From positions 1-64,000 of the forward strand of contig CAAGGL010000008.1 in assembly GCA_900769405.1 (NCBI GenBank): a stretch of DNA of 64,000 nt, read 5' to 3'. This stretch comes from an uncultured Alistipes sp. Its GTDB lineage: Bacteria > Bacteroidota > Bacteroidia > Bacteroidales > Rikenellaceae. The first letter of the stretch is position 1, and each line of letters starts with the position of its first letter. Below the pieces are notes generated by a model. The model had not been told where the DNA came from and did no database searches. It saw nothing but the letters and a program-made list of their open reading frames with translations. Both the position numbers and the translations under genes were made by a program. Positions 59,525 to 64,000 of this stretch are shown piece after piece.

Positions 59525-59606
59525 TATACGGCATACTCCCAACTACACAAACATCCTACCTAATGCGAGATTAGGCAGGATGTTTATTTTCAATGCTCTC
59601 AGCAGG

Positions 59607-60911
59607 TTACTTCTTGTAACGACGGATTGCCTCGTAAACGGCCTCCTGGCACTTGGTGCGGGTGCTCTCGCGACCCAATGCGTCGATCGAACGGTTGGGA
59701 TAAACGCGGTTGGTCAGGAAGATATAGATCACATCCTCGGCGGGATCAACCCAAAACATCGTACCCGTGAAACCATAGTGGCCAAAGCTCTGCTGCGTTG
59801 CCGACGGTGCGGGATATGCATCATCGAACGACAGCTCGGGCGAGTTGCTGAAAATCGGACGGTCGAAGCCCAAGCCGCGACGGTTGCGATTCTCGGGATA
59901 TTGGCACGAAGTCCACTCCTCGATAGTCTTGCGCTTCAAGTAGCGCTTGCCGCCGTAGGTACCGCCATTGAGCAACATTTGGAGCACCTTAGCCATACTC
60001 TCGGTATTAGCGAAAACGCCTGCGTTACCCGACACACCACCCAGCATAGCTGCCGACTCATCGTGCACGTAGCCGTGAATCAGGTCGTTACGATAGACCG
60101 TATCAACCTCGGTGGGCAGGATCTTATTCTTGGGGTATTTGTGTGCGGGGTTGAGCATAATTGCGTCAGCGCCCAGAGGCTCGTAGTAGGTATCGCGCAG
60201 GAACTGTTCGAAGCCCTTACCCGTCAGCGACTCAACCACGTAGGGGTAGCACAAGAACGACATACACGAGTAGCGGAACTTCTTGGGTCCCAGCGGAGTA
60301 TCGGCAACGGCACGATAGACGATCTCGCGCATATCCTTACGCGCCCACATATTCTTATAGACCTCGATCGGGTACTCCTCGCTCGGGGTGTAGCTGAACA
60401 GACCGTCGCGCAGACGACCCTGCTCGTCGAACATAATTCGATAGACGCTCACCGAGGGGATCAGACCACCCTGATGCGCCAAGAACTCACGCAGAGTAAC
60501 CGACTCCTTATTGCTACCAACGAAGTAGGGGAACGACTTCGAGAAGGGCTCATCGAGGCTGATCAGACCATCCTCAACGAGTTTCATCATTGCGATGGTT
60601 GCGCCCATAACCTTCGAGCACGATGCAAGGTCGAAGATGTGGTCATTCTCGACCGCGCGATAGCGGCGATAGGTGTGGTGACCATAGCTCTTATGGTGCA
60701 CAATTTTGCCGTGGCGAGCCACCAAAATCTGACAACCGGGGAAGGCGTGCTGCGTCATTGCATACTCAACCAGCGAGTCGATTGTCGTGGTCAGGTAGTT
60801 GCCGTCCATACCCACGCTCTCGGCGGGAGCATAGCTCAGTGTGTCAGCCTTATGCGCCGAAACCGACACTGCGGCCGCAAGCGCAACAACAAGTAACAGA
60901 ATACGTTTCAT
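59607..60911 (-). CDS. Secreted serine hydrolase, beta-lactamase fold (class C-like)
   Basis: 434 residues with a signal peptide ending SVSAH. SxxK motif as SCSK near residue 97 (LASCSKVMG), second motif YSC near 215 in the YxN/YSD position, and HYGFTGT near 370 in the KTG position. This is the AmpC/EstB-like esterase/peptidase family. In Bacteroidota such domains are often linked or fused to peptidoglycan glycosidases, consistent with a NamZ gene next door. It starts seven bases after the NagX-like gene; the two form an operon. Confidence 0.9.
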   Translation of the reverse strand: MKRILLLVVALAAAVSVSAHKADTLSYAPAESVGMDGNYLTTTIDSLVEYAMTQHAFPGCQILVARHGKIVHHKSYGHHTYRRYRAVENDHIFDLASCSKVMGATIAMMKLVEDGLISLDEPFSKSFPYFVGSNKESVTLREFLAHQGGLIPSVSVYRIMFDEQGRLRDGLFSYTPSEEYPIEVYKNMWARKDMREIVYRAVADTPLGPKKFRYSCMSFLCYPYVVESLTGKGFEQFLRDTYYEPLGADAIMLNPAHKYPKNKILPTEVDTVYRNDLIHGYVHDESAAMLGGVSGNAGVFANTESMAKVLQMLLNGGTYGGKRYLKRKTIEEWTSCQYPENRNRRGLGFDRPIFSNSPELSFDDAYPAPSATQQSFGHYGFTGTMFWVDPAEDVIYIFLTNRVYPNRSIDALGRESTRTKCQEAVYEAIRRYKK

Positions 60912-60918
60912 ATCACGA

Positions 60919-62271
60919 TTAGAGTTTAATATAGATCTTACGTTTGTACAGAGGCAGAGCCACCAACCAGCACAAAGCCACCAGCGACAGCGCCGTCAGG
61001 AACGATGCCAACTCAACGGGCATCACCTCCTTCAATGTCATAAACCAAGCCGAGAAGACGGTCACCGTACGCTCGCCACCCTCGATGGGCACCTTGAACC
61101 ACGACTGACCCCAAACCTTAACGAAGAAGGTCGAGAGGCAGTAGGTGAACAGTGCGTTGGTACCGAACACGGCGAAGAAGGTTGTCCACTTGGTCTTCTT
61201 GCGAACATCAATCAAGAAAGCGAACAGCGCCCAAACCTGCATAGCCAAACCGCCTGCGTAGAATACATAGCTGCTCGACCAGATTTTCTTGTTGATCGGG
61301 AAGTAGGGATTCATAATCAGACCGAGCGTAATGAGCAGACCGCCGATAGCCGCCAACAGCAGGATATTGCGTTTGACGTTCTCGGTATTCTCGCCCATCA
61401 ACTTACCCGACATATAACCGAGCAGAACGGTACCGATAGCGGGCAGCGTGCTCCAAATACCCTCGGGATCGAATGCGATACCCTCGCCGTGATACATATG
61501 AGCGTCACCCAGAATAGCCAGGTCGATTGCGCGACCGAGGTTGCCTTCGAGCGTGAAGTCGCCAAACGCAGCCGACACGATCCAATAGAGAGCCAGGATC
61601 AGCACCAGCGCGATCGAGATACGCTTATAGGTTTTGAGCCACAAAGCCACCAAAGCACCTATCGTAAAGCAGATTGCGATACGCGGGAAGACACCCAGAA
61701 TACGCCACTTAGCCAACGATTTAAGCGGTGTACCGAGCAACAGCGGGAAGGGCACGATAGCCAGCACCAGACCCACGCCGAGCAGAGTCCACGCCACAGC
61801 GCGACGACGCTTATAATTGGGGTCGAGCTCCTCGCCCTGCTTCTGATTCGAGAACCACACCAGCGAGCCGATGCTCAGACCCAGACCCAAGATCTGGATA
61901 ATCGAGCACAAGCAACCGAGCCACGACTGCTCGGGCGCGATGTCGCCAAAACGATAGAAGGGATAGTAGCTCACCAGATGACCCACGAGGAAGATCAACA
62001 GACCGCGTTTGAGGATCTTGGTGATTGCGGGGCCGGTCAGTTCGTGGTTCGACTTACGATAGGCAAACCAGATCGACGCACCCACGCAGAACAGGAAGAA
62101 CGGGAAGACCAGGTCGGTCGGAGTGCAACCGTCCCACGCCGCGTGGCGCAGAGGTGCAAACGCCGGCTCGCCCCAGCTACCGGGGTTGTTCACCGTGATC
62201 ATACTTGCAACGGTCAGACCGCGCAGGATGTCAAGCGAAAGGAATCGTTTGAATTGTTGAGTTTGTGACAT
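60919..62271 (-). CDS. NagX/DUF5009-type membrane protein, candidate amino-sugar transporter or acyltransferase
   Basis: 450 residues with about ten membrane segments. The N-terminus SLDILRGLTVASMITVNNPG and the WDGCTPTDLVFPFFLFCVG motif near 45-63 are diagnostic of the NagX / heparan-alpha-glucosaminide acetyltransferase-like family. Relatives in Bacteroidota and proteobacteria sit in GlcNAc or MurNAc gene clusters and have been proposed as inner-membrane sugar transporters. Transport versus trans-membrane acetylation is not decided here. First gene of the operon with the serine hydrolase, divergent from namZ. Confidence 0.87.
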   Translation of the reverse strand: MSQTQQFKRFLSLDILRGLTVASMITVNNPGSWGEPAFAPLRHAAWDGCTPTDLVFPFFLFCVGASIWFAYRKSNHELTGPAITKILKRGLLIFLVGHLVSYYPFYRFGDIAPEQSWLGCLCSIIQILGLGLSIGSLVWFSNQKQGEELDPNYKRRRAVAWTLLGVGLVLAIVPFPLLLGTPLKSLAKWRILGVFPRIAICFTIGALVALWLKTYKRISIALVLILALYWIVSAAFGDFTLEGNLGRAIDLAILGDAHMYHGEGIAFDPEGIWSTLPAIGTVLLGYMSGKLMGENTENVKRNILLLAAIGGLLITLGLIMNPYFPINKKIWSSSYVFYAGGLAMQVWALFAFLIDVRKKTKWTTFFAVFGTNALFTYCLSTFFVKVWGQSWFKVPIEGGERTVTVFSAWFMTLKEVMPVELASFLTALSLVALCWLVALPLYKRKIYIKL

Positions 62272-62384
62272 ATAAAATGATTTTAACGTTAATTTCGGGC
62301 ATATTTCGGAATGTAAAATTAGTAAATTTTACGCTTTTTAGAAATATTTGAGCGGGATTTTCGTGCTTTTTCGCGAAAAAGAGT

Positions 62385-62392
62385 TATATTTG
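62385..62392 (+). promoter_or_regulatory. -7 box of namZ
   Basis: TATATTTG, 54 bp before the ATG. No matching box was found for the divergent NagX-like gene. Confidence 0.6.
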
Positions 62393-62446
62393 TATGCTCC
62401 ACAAAATGAGTAAACACGAAATATTAACTAAATAACAAAACTTTCT

Positions 62447-63673
62447 ATGAAATTCAAATCACTTATTCTGGCTCTGGCCGTAGCAGTTGCTACTACCGCT
62501 ACCGCTCAGGTCAAAACAGGTATCGAGGTGTTGCGCGACAACGATTTCGCTCAGCTCAAAGGCAAAAAGGTGGGTCTGATCACCAACCCCACGGGCGTTG
62601 ATCGCAACCTCAAATCGACTATCGACATTCTGAACGAGGCCGAGGGCGTCGAGCTGAAAGCGCTGTACAGCCCCGAGCACGGCGTACGTGGCGACATCAC
62701 CGCAGGTGCTAAGGTCGAGGACTATATTGACGCAACTACCGGCGTACAGGTATATAGCATCTACGGTCGTACCACAAAGCCGACCCCCGAGATGTTGAAG
62801 GGCCTGGACGCTCTGGTTTATGATATTCAGGATATCGGCTCGCGCTCGTACACCTTCATCTCGACTATGGGTAAGGCTATGGAGGCTGCTGCCGAGAACA
62901 ACATCGAGATGGTTATCCTCGACCGCCCCAACCCGCTGGGTGGCGTTCGTATGGAGGGTTGCCTGGTGACCGACGGTTACTACTCGTTCGTTAGCCAGTT
63001 CCCCATTCCCTACGTTCACGGTATGACTTCGGGCGAGTTGGCGCAGTTCCTCAACGAGAACTACCTCGAAAAGCCCTGCAAGCTGACCGTTGTGAAGATG
63101 AAGGGCTGGAAGCGCAATATGTCGTTCGAGGATACGGGTCTGCCTTGGGTACTCTCGTCGCCCCACATTCCGCAGTCGCTGAGCTGTCTGTTCTACCCCG
63201 CTACGGGTATCGCAGGTGAGCTCTACTCGCTCAACATCGGTGTTGGTTACACGCTGCCCTTCGAGTTGTTGGCTGCCGAGTGGATCGACAAGCCCGAGGT
63301 GCTGGCTGAGAACCTGAACAAGATCGGTTTGAAGGGTGTTGTTTTCCGCCCCATCTACTACAAGCCTTACTACGGCGCTCAGCAGGGTAAGAACCTGCGT
63401 GGTGTGCAGATCCACATCATCGACCCCGTGAACGCTCCCCTGACTCTGTTGCAGTTCTACTTCTTACAGGAAGCTCACAAGCTGTGGCCCGAGCACGACG
63501 TATTTGCCGAGACCACCACTTCGCGTTTGAAGATGTTCGACAAGGTGTGCGGTCGTGGCGACGTACGCTCGAAGTTCTGCGAGCGTTGGCTGGTTGAGGA
63601 CATCCTCCCCATCTGGAATGGCGACATCGACGCATTCAAGAAAAAGGTCAACAAGTATCTGCTCTACAAATAA
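62447..63673 (+). CDS. namZ: Exo-beta-N-acetylmuramidase NamZ (DUF1343)
   Basis: 408 residues with a signal peptide ending ATAQ. DUF1343 signatures: VGLITNPTGVD near residue 44, LYSPEHGVRGD near 74, IQDIGSRSYTFISTM near 127, LDRPNPLGG near 160, and PYVHGMTSGELAQF near 187. The family founder, B. subtilis NamZ, removes MurNAc from the non-reducing end of peptidoglycan fragments. Codon use is strongly biased, suggesting good expression. The next gene follows after 36 bp on the same strand. Confidence 0.93.
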   Translation: MKFKSLILALAVAVATTATAQVKTGIEVLRDNDFAQLKGKKVGLITNPTGVDRNLKSTIDILNEAEGVELKALYSPEHGVRGDITAGAKVEDYIDATTGVQVYSIYGRTTKPTPEMLKGLDALVYDIQDIGSRSYTFISTMGKAMEAAAENNIEMVILDRPNPLGGVRMEGCLVTDGYYSFVSQFPIPYVHGMTSGELAQFLNENYLEKPCKLTVVKMKGWKRNMSFEDTGLPWVLSSPHIPQSLSCLFYPATGIAGELYSLNIGVGYTLPFELLAAEWIDKPEVLAENLNKIGLKGVVFRPIYYKPYYGAQQGKNLRGVQIHIIDPVNAPLTLLQFYFLQEAHKLWPEHDVFAETTTSRLKMFDKVCGRGDVRSKFCERWLVEDILPIWNGDIDAFKKKVNKYLLYK

Positions 63674-63709
63674 AAAAGTAATCACACACAACGTTAAAAC
63701 AATAATCCT

Positions 63710-64000
63710 ATGAAAAAACTTACTATCCTGGCCGTTGCACTGCTTGCAGCAGCATCGGTCTCGGCTAAGAGTTGGATCCGCACCAACTTGATCGGCTACA
63801 TCAACACACTGCCCAAGGTGGCTGTTGTGATTGCAGACACCCCCACCGAGGTTGCGACCTTCGACGTATGCGAGGCTCGTAGCGGTAAGGTTGTCTACAC
63901 GGGCAAGGCCATTGCAAAAGATGGCTCGATCTGGGGTATGCAGAGCGCCTATCGTCTGCCCTTCTCGGACCTGACCAAAGAGGGTTCGTACTACATCAAG
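63710..64000 (+). CDS. Secreted protein with GH9-type N-terminal Ig-like domain (3' end beyond window)
   Basis: 97 residues are visible. Signal peptide ending SVSAK, then IRTNLIGYINTLPKVAVV and a short beta-sandwich up to EGSYYIK, the pattern of the Ig-like domain (CelD_N) that precedes the catalytic domain of family 9 glycoside hydrolases. The catalytic part is off the window, so the enzyme call is provisional. It follows namZ by 36 bp and is probably co-transcribed. Confidence 0.72.
   Translation, partial: MKKLTILAVALLAAASVSAKSWIRTNLIGYINTLPKVAVVIADTPTEVATFDVCEARSGKVVYTGKAIAKDGSIWGMQSAYRLPFSDLTKEGSYYIK

Larger units (their letters stand above)
58941..59606. other. Intergenic region with tRNA-Arg and duplicated 3' end
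   Basis: Apart from tRNA-Arg(TCT) (59196-59269) and its promoter, it holds a 66-bp exact direct repeat (59254-59319 and 59459-59524) and three hairpins. No protein gene is supported; 58941-59150 shows nothing recognisable. Confidence 0.7.

Overview
This window comes from a chromosome of the phylum Bacteroidota, most likely order Bacteroidales and close to Alistipes/Rikenellaceae. The order is inferred from gene content and promoter style, not from a search. The support is: many starts preceded by the Bacteroidota -7 box TAnnTTTG, few Shine-Dalgarno sequences, BACON-domain lipoproteins, a short-type adenylate kinase, an rnfBCDGEA operon led by an RseC-like gene, paired OmpH/Skp genes beside bamA, and secreted DUF4369-type thioredoxin-like proteins. 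Most genes use GC-rich codons; the first ~3.6 kb is clearly more AT-rich.

Layout. 1-3706 looks like the edge of an integrated island: a BACON/leucine-rich-repeat lipoprotein running off the left end, two tandem nested palindromes, a tyrosine recombinase, and the tRNA-Pro(GGG) that is the probable integration target. 3880-22478 is a core region: anhydro-MurNAc kinase (anmK), thioredoxin plus superoxide reductase, recN, a BASS transporter, uvrB, a GtrA protein, dnaG, a UDG-like protein, aroB with a putative Tat-exported PIG-L deacetylase, typA, smpB-tsaB-dCMP deaminase, and a two-lobed aspartyl protease. 22815-30003 is an energy/NAD operon (nadE, rseC-like, rnfBCDGEA). Then follow tatA-tatC, rpsF-rpsR-rplI, thiL and adk (divergent), a nitronate monooxygenase/FabK-like gene and an exported rubrerythrin-like gene. 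36829-41264 is the envelope operon uppS-bamA-ompH-ompH. nadK and pdxJ diverge from one palindromic double promoter; pdxJ leads an operon with an SGNH hydrolase, the CCA-adding enzyme and an unknown secreted protein. ruvC overlaps a thioredoxin-like gene whose active-site cysteines are gone; an intact paralogue lies next to it in an lpxD-coaD group.

50886-57553 is a surface-sugar operon: a large 4,6-dehydratase, UDP-glucose dehydrogenase, UDP-glucuronate 4-epimerase, a DRE-TIM aldolase with an extra C-terminal domain, and a CMP-sugar-acid transferase. The last two genes together suggest an unrecognised route to a CMP-activated keto-acid. 57675-58940 is an NCS2 purine/pyrimidine permease. 59196-59524 holds tRNA-Arg(TCT), whose 3' end and terminator are copied exactly 205 bp downstream, like attachment-site scars. 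The right end (59607-64000) resembles a peptidoglycan-sugar salvage cluster: a beta-lactamase-fold serine hydrolase, a NagX/DUF5009 membrane protein, a NamZ (DUF1343) exo-N-acetylmuramidase, and the start of a secreted protein with a GH9-type N-terminal Ig domain.

The most notable items are the repeat/recombinase/LRR block at the left end, the NAD synthetase whose glutaminase cysteine is replaced by glycine, the aldolase plus CMP-transferase pair, the tRNA-Arg scar, the palindromic nadK/pdxJ promoter, and the NamZ cluster. All functional calls were made by reading the sequence; no database search was run.
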